A stretch of 64,000 nt of DNA from Lingula anatina (Eukaryota; Brachiopoda; Lingulata; Lingulida; Lingulidae), in NCBI RefSeq assembly GCF_001039355.2, contig NW_019775501.1, positions 82,985 to 146,984 on the forward strand, written 5' to 3'. The position numbers were made by a program, and so were the translations under genes. This document shows positions 47,948 through 60,600 of this stretch, in pieces; position 1 is the first letter of the stretch; each line of letters starts with the position of its first letter. Under the pieces are notes generated by a model that was not told the origin of the DNA, searched no databases, and was given only the letters and a program-made list of their open reading frames with translations.

Positions 47948-50900
47948 CATTGCCCCAGCATTCATCCAAATTCAAAAAAATATTCATTTCTTCAGCTAAA
48001 ACAAATTTCACACCACAGTTAATTTGAACGCATTTGCCACTAATGGCGCCTCAATTTCTGTACATAACAAGGTCAAGCAACTCCCACTGGTTCAAGTAAA
48101 TTGGAAAACACATCAAAATAGCTCAGAATTGTGACGTAAATCAACCCCCAGTGACATTCTTTTCATTAAGGTGTTTACCAACTTAGGAGCATAATCAAGT
48201 GAATGCATTCAGATTACCATGCCTCCTCTTGTTTCCAACTTATTCGTATAATCACCAATTTTCTAAATTCTCCTCGACGCCAGAAAGGAGGGGTGTTCAT
48301 CTTTAAATCTGATAGAATTCTGGGAGAGTCCCCGCAGAGTTGGATCGATCCTCTTAGAATGATGGTTTCATTGGGAATTAGCCCTAAGGCCCTTTAGACA
48401 CTGAGTGGTATATATATACAAGCGCTATATTCCAGCCACCTTTAATAATTACGTCATTTCCAACCGTGCTCCATACATACCTACACGCGGTTCGCGATCG
48501 ACGTACTCATAACGAGTCGTCTGGGTGACTCCCTATCGCCACCATGTCCATGACGTAATTATCAAACATAGCAAAAAATGTATCTTTTCACCTAATTTTA
48601 TACTTATTTTGAAGAGGAATATATATGTGATGCAGTTTGTATAGGTTCACTATGAGAAATTGACAACTTAATTGCCTGGTAATTACATAAGAGAGTCACC
48701 AAAACAGAGACCCTGTGTTAAACACAGCTAATCACAGTAAAAACTTTAAAATTCTGTCACTTAAAAATTAACTAATATCTAAAAATGCGCGAATCAGACA
48801 GGGCCATATTACTTGACAGACTTTGCAAAATTATCAAGAGGTAGATTTTTAAGTTTGACAAAATTGTCAAAGTAACAAAAAATTACAGCTGTGGAGAATT
48901 GCCCTCTGACCAAATTTTCAAGATAAAAAAAATTTTCAAGTTTTTATTGTAATTAACTTTTCCCTAAACAGCAGAAAGCGAACTTGTGAAAAGGAGTAAA
49001 GCCCCCTGTATTGTTACTATATTGAAAACACTCTCAAAGCATTAGAGTCGAGGCGTTTCCCCACTGAGCCGTCTAGCCGTCATTTGAACAGCCACTGGCC
49101 TCAAAAGACAACCCGTTAGTAGATTTTCAAAGACGGCCAGACGGCTTGTAAAATATTTTGGAGAATGACGGCATATTTGTAGTTGGGATTCCCTGTAAAT
49201 CTGTGACCGAATATCAGCTCAACATTTTGGACTCCCTGTACCCCAAATCCTGGGGAAACCCCTGATGCAGTAGAACTGACTTACTACGATACAGAACTCG
49301 ATGGTAAAAAGGTTTTTAGTGTATTACTATACTATCGCATGTTAAGGGTCCACAGGAAAAAAATTTTTTTTTTTGTTGTGATGATTGTAGTATTTGATGC
49401 TTCCATTCTAAACACATACTTTCAGTCATAATATTTCTCTAGTTCTTATTTTAACCACTCCAATTAAGAAACCATATCAAAAACAGATCAGAATTGCGGT
49501 GATGTACGAGATATTGCTATCAATTGTCTGTTGTATGCAGTGAAGTCTTAAAAGTTAATGTGTTTTTAATTACAACCAGTGGGATGCATAATCTCCTAAT
49601 CCTATTTCCTGCCTTCTTATCGAGCTTCTTACATGCTCTTTCTAAAACGAGAAACAATTGACAATCGTGACCAAAACACCTGTGCTACACCCACACGGTA
49701 TCACCCTCCCCCCCAAATTGTCATCAACCAGAACAATGGCCAACACCTACCTTTCTTTAAGCTGACCTATTTACCAACAAACAATCCTTTACCTAACAGT
49801 ATTACAACACTGCTTTTCAACTGAAAGAAAACTAACGTTTACCAAACCCAATATGGCTGCTGCTCAGAAATTTCAAACACCATTTATTACGAACATTTTC
49901 CTACTTCAAGATTTATAAGGTTAAGTGACACGCCGAGCAAAAGAAGATAATTTGAAAATTAACTAAACATAATAATCTCCCTTTTCAAATAGAACTGTTT
50001 AAGAATTTTTATGACAAAAACAATAGTCATAGGAATTTTTTTTGTTTGAATTTATCAAGAAATTACCATAGCTGTTTACAACTCCTACTACTGAATGAGC
50101 TAAAAAAAAAAAAAACGACCTTGAGTCCTACCAACAACCGCATTCCCTAAGGCTATTAATTATCTCGCTTAACTTTTCTTAATCGCTTAAAAACAAGTTG
50201 GTTTCTCCCACAGGCAATCCAGCAGTCAATAAAACTTACCTTCTTTCTATAGTCTTTCAAACCATATGGTTAATAACAATATATAAAATGTGAACCTTTC
50301 CAAAATTTTAACAATGAGATGGATCTTTCTCTAAACTTGGCACATAAAACATCCTGTTTACCACGATAAAAATAAATTTCCCGTAACCAGTGTTAAAAAC
50401 GTCAACAAGAGGGCTCATATTTTCCTCACAGCTGGCAAGTTTCTTGTACTTTTAAGATGTGTTTAGGGCAATACTGACATAATTTAAAATAGTAACTAAA
50501 TAAATTGAAATCAACTTGATTAAATTCTTTTTTGTAATCATGACTTTTTGTTGGTATTATCCTAAAATTGATGCTTAAAAATGTTTTTGATCATTCGGCA
50601 GCATTGCAAAGTACTTTTTTCACTTTTTTCCTTGGGTACGGTAAAGTGCCATGAATTTCGAACGGCTCTTGAATTTCGAACGATCTTAAAATCGGCCGTC
50701 TGGAGTTTTTTCTGGACCATGAATTTCGGCCAGTAAGCAATTTTGCGCGATCTTGATTTCGTGAATTTCGTACACCTTAAAATCGGCCACCGGGCTATTC
50801 TCACGCTTAAAAAGATCTAACAGTCGGCAATGTTGCCCTAGCGTACCTTTACCTGAGTACTACGTGTGCGGCCCAAGGTGCAAGATAACGATCAGTACAG

Positions 50901-51575
50901 TTAGTTTAGGACGCTAAACAACATCGTCATATCTATTCATTCAGATAACAGGAGAATCTATTAAGAGTTGTACTGTCGGGCTGTTGTTTCTTTACCGCAG
51001 TATTCGGTGTGAGATAGCGATCGGTAGTTTTGCTGAGGCGCACAATAGCATTGTTAACAGTAGAGACTTCAGTAACAGAACAAAAGAGCAATATTANAAA
51101 ATAAAAACATTTCTCATAACGAATCTTACCCTGAATCTACTCGCCTGCTTCAATAGTTCTTTACGTCAAGTCAAGTACACTTATTTCCAATTCTTAGCCA
51201 GTGCAATGTATTATGGGCAGCGTGCCTTACTCATCTCTCACTCAACCCTCAATCAGGACTATCATAATTTCACAGTTTTCTATTTTTAAATACATCTTCC
51301 ATCGCAAATAGGGAGTAAAATCGATACAATTCATGTCTTGAATCCCTGCATGCCACTCAAAATCAATGGTGACATTTTCAAAATGCAATCAGTATTATCT
51401 CATCTCCCAGAAACTTGGCAGTAATATCACGGCAGATATTGATCTTGCTTGACTTCTATTTATAAATGGAAATAAGGAGGAGTGGTGTACTGGGCAGGGG
51501 GGGGGGAGGAACTGGGGTGGAGGGGGGGGGGAGAAATGTCACGTCATTGCATAAAATAAAGAGAGATAGATGTTG

Positions 51576-51616
<41 letters not shown>

Positions 51617-54600
51617 AATACACAAATGAAGGGGAGTTATGAGAAATAGGGCAAATGAGAAAAAAAAAGATGTTACATCACATAATTTCCTGAAAGCTTC
51701 AATCTAACGGCTTAAAATAGCTGTTAATAAATAAGCAGTATAAGATGGATTAATTTCGGTCTCATTGTCAGGATATTATCTGAAAGGCGAGTAATTTTAG
51801 CCATAGTAATTTCCTTTATAAATGGTGGCCATGACAATATATTTGATGACAAGTCCGAGAAAGAAGGCCAAAGCATAATTGCATACATCCTTTTCGATAA
51901 TGTTGACGCTGGACACAAGCATAAAAAATTTGCACCAGTCTAACAGACTACCAAGTAAGCAAAATTCAAACCAATTCTTTGGCCACATAATGAATCCATT
52001 CATAAGCAAAAATTAATCATTTTTAAAGATATATTTAAAAAATATTTATCTAACAAATTACACGTCTTGCATAAACATACCTGTTTAAAGTGAGAACCCA
52101 AAATACAAAATACTAATAATACAGAACCAAGATGGATGTTCCTTTTTCCTCTGCAGTGAAAACTGTCCCTCTCTACGGAATCAACAAAGGAAAAAAAAAA
52201 AAAAAAAACTGGACAACAGCTGGCCTTAATTAGCAAGAATTCTCACAGTTGTGACTTATTTTGGTGATACTTCCGAATCTACAAAAACTGCCTTGTATAT
52301 AAATCATCAAGGCAACTGCTGGGGGGTTTGAACAATAAATATAACCAGTGCCAGAGAAGGTTTGGAATGGTATCTCAATATAAGGGACCGTTCAAGATGA
52401 GTTGCACTGACCTAGCTAATGTACACCATCTCCATGAGAACTCTCGTTAGAAATGCAATCAGATGATCAGGCATACACGTTTCTTTTTGGTTTCCAATAT
52501 GCTGGATTTATCAACGGTTTTTCTGTACTCTACTCAATGCTACGAGCCGGCTTCTGAGTTATATTAGGTCCACAATGGCTTCTGAGTAAAATTAGGTTCA
52601 CAAAACTAATTCTGAAAGAGCCCTTATAATGACAATATCACGTAAGGCACCCACACTGTACATGCAATTTTAAAGCAAATCTTCCTAGGTGTCACCACCC
52701 AGATATAAATAGTTTTGTGCTTCTGGCAATTCAGCTTATTTTCTACCTGCAGTCATGTTGCATACAAATGCTTCGTCACTCACAGGTATCTTTTAGACAT
52801 TTTTACAAAACTGACCACTCTCTATCACTGAAGTCTCATGATCAATGGGCTACTTGACAGTTTAGTTTATGGTCCTACCTGAATGTGCTTATATTAATTT
52901 GTCAAATATGTAAGGTCACCTTTGTGATATTGGTCTCTTAATGCTTTTTGGATGACTGGCACAATAGCAGAGTAGTGTTGCTCTTTAAAGTAAACATCCT
53001 TTTGAAGACAATCAAAATTGGCAGTTAAATGAAAAAAAAAAACGCAAGCAGCTATTAAGATTAGTATTGCAAAGTAAATTTGTCAGCTAAAATTCACAGC
53101 AGTTATTGCTGAGAAGGCCCTATTTCAACTCCAATTTTTTTTTGTATGGGTTCCAACCACTGTCATCTAAAGTGACAATTCTATATTAAGATAATTTGCC
53201 ATAGGCAAAAAAAAGTAACTCTTTGAACTGCCTTCTTATATCATGTGCTGGTGCATGCCAAACAAATGTACGAGTTAAAAAAAATGCATGATTTCTTTCA
53301 ATTATTCTGTATTTCACCTGTCCGGACTTTCTGTAAACAAGCAATCTCCACGGTTGTTTATCCCTGTAATTGTCCTAAAATACTGCCAAGTTTACGTCTG
53401 GATCATATATATCTCTTAAATATCTCCGACGTGGTATGCATGCGTGATCTGGTAAACAAGCCAACCTCAGTGGTATCATTTTTCTTACCAAAAATTAGGT
53501 CATCTGGTAAAAAAAAAAAACCAAAAAGCTTTACTTCGAAAGGTTTATTCAGGATAATCCAGCAGTTGTTGACTGCAATTAAATCATTCTTGGTCTAATG
53601 CCTTAGTCAGTTATTGTCTTTTTACAAAACAGTTGCACTACTCATTTACAATGAACTACCAACAATTTAAGTCAAAGTAAACTAGAGTGATCTTAGACCC
53701 CATTTCCATAGATTTTAGATCGATCTATCCCTGTGGGGAGTCTCACTAGATTACTGTCAGCTTAGCCGACTTTAGCGTCTGTCCTGCCTACTGAAAGCTG
53801 TAAGGGGGTAATTAACTATGGTGCGCGCTCGGCTGACTGCAATTTAGCATGAACCCCCAGGGAGTTAGGTCGACCTAAATCTTAATCTCTGGACCGATCT
53901 AAATCTCTGGGAATACACCCTAAGAGGGCATTCATAACAGACGATTCTTGGATATACAGATCCGCAGATCAAATATGGTGGACCCTACATGAAAGAAGAG
54001 GCGACTAATCCGCTGATGGTCTACTCACCTCCACACACGCCATTAAACGGATTAAATCATGGCTCCGAGGTTTAATTGCTAGACCCCTGCATGGACAGCG
54101 CATGTGGAGGCGAGGAGACCTTCAGCGTATTAGTCGACTCTTCTTCCATGTAGGGTCTTAAAGCTCTAAAAGTTAACACCAACTTACAGTCGAGGTTCTT
54201 TTTTGAAACCAACACCTGTGCCACAGCATGCAGTGGTTACAGATTCGCAAACGGAGAGAGTCACCAACAAATCATCCTAGTATTTCTGTCACATAAGCAA
54301 GCTAATGTAATGCCTCCATGTGTAAAGCAAATGGCTTGGTGTAATGACATTTCTGTTATGTGAAGACAGTGCTGAATATAGGGTTATACATCTAATTCAC
54401 ACAAAATAAACATCCAAGAGCGATTCACACTAGCATGTCTGGTTTAGATACAACTTTGAACACCTAAAACACGGAGGGAAATTGGAGGGCAATGTGGTAT
54501 CATTCTTCAGCTGCATCCACTACTTTAAACAGCTAGAGACCTAATAAGGATTCTGCATGAGGCAATGCATTCAACTGCTTGTTCTAAAAGAATGGGAACG

Positions 54601-57600
54601 ATCCCACTTGGAGATATGGCTGGTGTAAAGACTACTAACAATGTTTCCATGTAAATCTTAATCTTCTCAAACCTTGTCGTCAATGGTGCCCTAATTCATC
54701 TACGAAATTACAGGTCACTCATCTACTCCGCCTCTAGTAATTACTTTCTCAAAGAGTGCAGTGTCATACAAATAATTAAAGATTATGATCGCAGGAAATA
54801 AATCTTTTTATGACTTTTGAGTCAGCCTAAGATTTCAGTGAAGACATAAGCTGTAACTTCTATCAAGGGGACTTAACAAGAATATTTACCATTTTATATC
54901 TTCCAATTATTTTATATTTCTAAAAAGAAATCCTGCACCTATATCTCAAATTCATGTTATATTCTAAATAATAGTAATAAAAATAAAAACATTGTATGTT
55001 CAGAATGAAGTGGCCTGGTCTTTTCAAAATATACACAAAAAAGGCATAGTTGTAAGATTAGAATGATTTCTTTAAGAGTTGATTTAAAAAAAAAAAAGAA
55101 AAAATTAATTGTTGCTGACGCATTTTCAACAAAAAAATCCTTGAGATGATGCTCTTTAACCCAGGCACTGATTGGCCATGTCAGAACAAATAACCATCAT
55201 TTTCTCTGCGGCTTGTATCAAACTTGAAAACAAGCGCACTCAGCCCACAAAATCAGTCACTGCTGACGTCTTCGACCCATAAATAACTTGACTACTGGTC
55301 TATTGTTGTGTGGAGATAGCGATCACAATAACAGCTAACATCATATCAGTTGGAAGCAAGAGAGAAAAAGGAACTTTTCACTCTTAATACTCAAGCCAAA
55401 CAGCTTGTACTGGTATACTTTGAGGAATTGACAGCTTTTACGCAATAGCCTGGCAATTTTTTAAAAGAGACACCTAAATGTGTAGCCTAATTATATGTTA
55501 CGGCCCCTCAAAATGTACTGATACAGACAACGGAGCACCACTGAATATGTAAAGGGACAAAGTTTTTTTTTTTCTTTGGGGGGGGGGGGGGAATGATACA
55601 AATACTTTTTCTTTAAATATGAACAGCTTACTTAAAGTAAAAGGAGAGGAAAAATACTATGAAATGGTCATCAAAATGTCAAAATTCCAATCATAAAATT
55701 ATTAGGTCAACTGTACACACACACATCTTTGGCAATATCATCCCATCTTTCAAAAGTTGGCAGCTTCAGTACTCCATTTTTTTTTATAAAAATCTATTGA
55801 AACCTGTATTTTTAAATATTCTGAATACACAGAAATCACTTACCTGATCTAAACTGGACTCCTAACATCTTACTCCTCAAAACAATTAAAATATCAATTT
55901 GCAAAAGAATAAGCCTGAAAAGCTCGTTCTTGATCAAAACCGAATAACAACTGTATTCAAGTTAATACAGACAGTTCTTTCTATATCCCACCTTCTGGCA
56001 ATACCGTTCTCTCATTGGCTACAAACATGAAGCAAACATTCATGGAAATGCAACAAAAAATATAAGCCAATCAAATCTTGGATAACATTTTCCAAAGAGC
56101 GAGTGGGCAATGAGAGGAAAGTGATGATTGGTTATTTTCCTAGGTGAATGGGGAAAGGAGAACAGGTAACTGCCCTAAGTGTACAGGTACTGGTGTTAAT
56201 TCTGGATGCCGATCAGCTATAAACAGATTGCTATAGAAATACCTCTTGCTCCTTTAAATACCAGGAACGGCTACAGGCTTATTATTCATCTGTGAAGAAA
56301 CTGGGAGTTATATTTAGTTGGGATATTTCCGTTCTCCTGACTAAGTGTAGGTGTTCTGATAGTTACCATAAATAAAGTAGTAGAGGTCAATATTTTTTTA
56401 GTGTATCAACAAAATGACACTGTACACAATAACTATGACAATGCACTTTTTTACCAAAAGAAAAATCACATTATGAAAAATCTCAGACTTTGTAGGCAGT
56501 CTTCGCCACAAATTCCCAGTAATTTTTCACACAAAAATAGCACACAGTGGACAAAACCTCTGATGGGATATAAAAAGCCATGAACTTGACAATGAACCTG
56601 GTTTAAACAATGGACGATAGCACTTTTCACATAATAGAGTCTTTAATTCTTATCGCTAATAGCTCAAATTATCAGCTGCGGTCATTTGCGGTCCAGCTGT
56701 GACGTCCAAGTGCCGACCACAATGTCAGCAATGGCCAAATATAGAACCATGCATCTATGTAGTTATGTGATATCCATCTATTTGCATGCATTAATGTGTA
56801 TATTTCCCCTCTAATTTCCCCATTTCCATAGTCTCACTTAAATACTTCCTTTCCTTATCGGACAGGTCTGTTTATGTTCTATTTAAACACACAAACAACA
56901 AGCTTACACGCATTCTCGATCACATTCCACTTCAGTAACTTGTGTTTTTGAAAACATTTGTCTCTCAAAATATCTCAAATTTAAGTGGTTTTTTTTCTGC
57001 TCTGTTGACAGCGTTTGTTTTGGCCGCAAGGATATGGTAAGGACTTCAGTAGTAACAAATAAACACAACAGTCTCAACTTGCCGATAATGACCATGATAG
57101 GACTAGAATAATTTATTTATCATGCAACAGATCTTATTATTCATATTTAGTTTCTGATTCTGATTGTAGAGAACCAGTGATTTAGTGATGTGTTTGTTTA
57201 CAACATTCTAATCTTCTTTTTGTTTCTGCCTTTTTGTTTCTGTCTATTCTTTTCTACATGTATTTGATTTATTTGTTAAAGGGATAATAACTCTTCGTTT
57301 TGGCCATAAAATGAATTTTCCTGGAGTAAACAACAATTTTCCCGTACTTACCAATGGTTAATGAATCCATTTTTACATTCAAAGTTAGTCCCTGGTTTTT
57401 TTCTAAAAAGTTTGGTTTTTTGTTAAAATCTCTTAAGAGATTATAACAGAGTATAGCCATCAATGGAGGTCACGTGGTCTGAAGACAAGCTCAGATATCA
57501 GAACAATAGCTTTAACTGCTGTTTTTGTTGTAAAACAGAATATATTATATTTCTATGAGTTATTCACAATGTTTTTATTGTGAAATATAGACCTCATCAT

Positions 57601-60600
57601 AGAGTTATTATCCCTTTAACTATATTCTAAGCTTTTTTATGTTTCTGTCTATTCTTTTCTACAATCATTCAATAAATACCAGGGTAGTAAAAAATACTGA
57701 ATTAAATAAAATAAAAACTGCTCTTATGGACCTATTGAAACTTGCAGCTAAAAAATGGCCTCATTTTGCAAAATGTTAGAAAACTCAATCTACAACCACG
57801 TTGCAGGTGAAAAAAGGACAAGAATAAAAGAATAATCAAAATCCAATTAAGAGAAAAATCTCTATATTTGTCTGGAGTTCAAGGCAATCCAATCCAAGTT
57901 ATAAATAGAAAGACTGAATTCTTAGAATTCTGATGACGCTAGGGAATATTGATTCGGTTATTAATAGAGAAGTTCAATTGCTTTTTTGATTCAGAGTAAG
58001 CCCAAAAGACATTTTGATAGTACAGATAAATTGCTTTTATTGTTGTTGTTTTCTTCAGTCTTAGAGGTCATCCACTTTTAGCATCATTATCACAAATTTA
58101 CAAACCATTTGCTGAAGGGGGGGAGGGGTTGCTTTCTGTATGCTTCTGAATAATAACAAAAATGATGATCCAAACTGACGTCAAGGGTCATAATTTTTAA
58201 CTTTCCAGCTTGTACTTTTTGAAGGTGGAGGTGAGGGTGTTTTTAAAAAAATCTACTTTTTGTAGACTTGTGAAAATAATGATGAAATGGATTACCCTCA
58301 TCTTCTATTTCCCTATTTTTTAAAAAATTTAAACTGGAAAAGTCAAGACGTTACTTGAAAGAAATGTGCAGAAGATTTTTCAGTAAATAAAAACACATTA
58401 TCTGCTGCTAACCCATTTTCTACCATCACCCCCTAATCACACCCCAGCCTTCTTCTGACACACACACACTAAAAAAAAAAAAAAGATGTAATCTCGGGAA
58501 ACAGCATATATGAGGTGATAACCAGCAAACTGTCCTGCTGCAAATATTAATGAAAAAGGCTATCCCTCAAGACTCTCACCAGGAAAAAATCCAGAGGAAA
58601 AAAAAAAGAATCCTTGAAAATAAACCACCAGATGCCACAACTTTCAAGTATCCGAGGCATTTGATAAACTGCACCATCCGGTGATTTGCCAGGTTTTATG
58701 TGTCTCATCTCAGAAATTTATGTTCATGTGTAGGAGGTACATCAATGCTAACTTGATATGCTCAGTCAGGGATTTTTTTTTTTTTTATTTTACTGCTATA
58801 TAATGTATATGCACTTTAAATGAACATCAAAGAATCCAGGGAATCCTAATTCAAATTTTTACAACATAACCATCATTCAACTTTTTACATCTTTTAAAAA
58901 AACTTTTCTAAGTTGTTTTTTATGTTTGGAATGTTTTCCGTAGATATTGGTTATGTAATTTTCACATATTGACCAATTTATAACCACAATTACATAACTT
59001 ACTCTACCACACACATTCATTCATGTTAAGAACAACCATGCACGAAAGTTGTTGTAGTTGGACAAGCTTCCTATGTGCATGGAATATGAATTGTGTTAGT
59101 TGGGTTTTGCATTTGTTGTGACATATCACAATGGTTGCGTTACATGCTGCACCATTTAATTATCACCGCCAAGGAGGTTATGTTTTCACCCTTGTCTGTC
59201 TGTTTGTCATCAACATAACTCAAAAAGTTATGGACCGATTTTGATGAAATTTTCAGGGTAGGTCAGAAATGGGTTAACTTAGAAGTAATTAATTTTGGTG
59301 GTGATCTGGATCAATAATCAATTAATAATCAATAATAATAAAAAATTGCTGCCTTGGTGGAGGTCTGCGCTCTCGGAGTGCTTTTCTAGTTTAACAATGC
59401 AATCACTAAAGAACATGACCAAATGGGTGACAAAGAACAAAGGCAGTGGCAGTGGATTTTCAAAATTTAAATAAAGAAAGAAAACAGTGAAGATGTGAAA
59501 GAGTGAAAACAATTTGATAAAGGATGCTTTCCATAGCTTGAAAAAAATTTACTGCATTAAGAATCACTCAAACTCTGTGATTATTATATTTGAGTATTCA
59601 TTAACATAAAGAATGAGCAGCTTTGCTTCCTGTGATAATCAGTTTTTTTATGTAAAAAGTATAAAGATGTTTGTCTTTTTGCCCATGAAAATGGCGCCTA
59701 CAAGGATTCCTTCAATTGCTCTTTAGCTTAATCTGTAATCTATAAGAAAATGAGCCCCTCATCTATTTTCATCCAGCCTCTTGTAGGCGTAATATCCAAT
59801 ACAGCTTACGCTTAGCTCGAAATAAAAATAAACCTGGCAAATCAAAAGGAAGAGCATAGTAGAAAATAACTGAAGGTTGGAGTTTCTAGGAAACAGGATT
59901 CTAAGAAAACGATGAACATTCTAAAATAAAAAAGGATTATGTGCATTAATTGACTTCACTGCAGATTCATTTGAGGACAGCTACTCAGGCAAGGTACAAT
60001 TGTTTTGTCACAGATATAACAGAAAGCCCCCACAAACCAATAATCACTACAAAAATAACTGCTATCTGCCTAAAGAAATTGAACATAAAAACTATTATGT
60101 GCACTTATTAAAAATAAATAAAGAAAGAAATAAAAAAATAAATAAATCCATCTATACATCCATTTTTGGGGTGGGGTGGGTGGGGGTGGGGGTGGTGCAA
60201 TTGACAATCCCTTTTACTGCTTTCTCTGCTGCTACTGTTTCTATCCATTGCTAAATTAACTTCTTTAACGTTATAATCACTACCACTTCTGCCATTACAA
60301 TATTCTAATATCAAAACCACTACTTCAAATACAACAACAACAACAACACAATAATAGTAGCAAAACCAAGCAAATGACACTGTCAATTTTAATACAAGCT
60401 TACCATTTTTGTCTAAACAACCTTCAAGTAAAAATAAATATATCTCATTGGCTTTGTCACAAACGTGAGCATCCCACCATGTTGCATCACCAGGCAACGT
60501 GACAAAACGCAATAACTAGGTGAAACCTTGCATGTTTTACTTTATAAAAGGGCACGCTGGAAGTAATGAGAGCACTCAGTGAGTCAGTATAGTCCTTACC

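Larger units (their letters stand above)
46788..60599. other. Large HDAC intron 1
   Basis: About 13.8 kb of intron with (CA)n at 47889-47946, MITEs and fold-backs listed separately, a seam at 51097, and one candidate alternative first exon at 55844-55868. No other coding exon is convincing. Confidence 0.55.

Noticed and set aside
60108-60512. Minus-strand 134-codon frame near exon 1
   Set aside because: It is rich in Val runs from low-complexity DNA, with no domain and no fit with HDAC phases.
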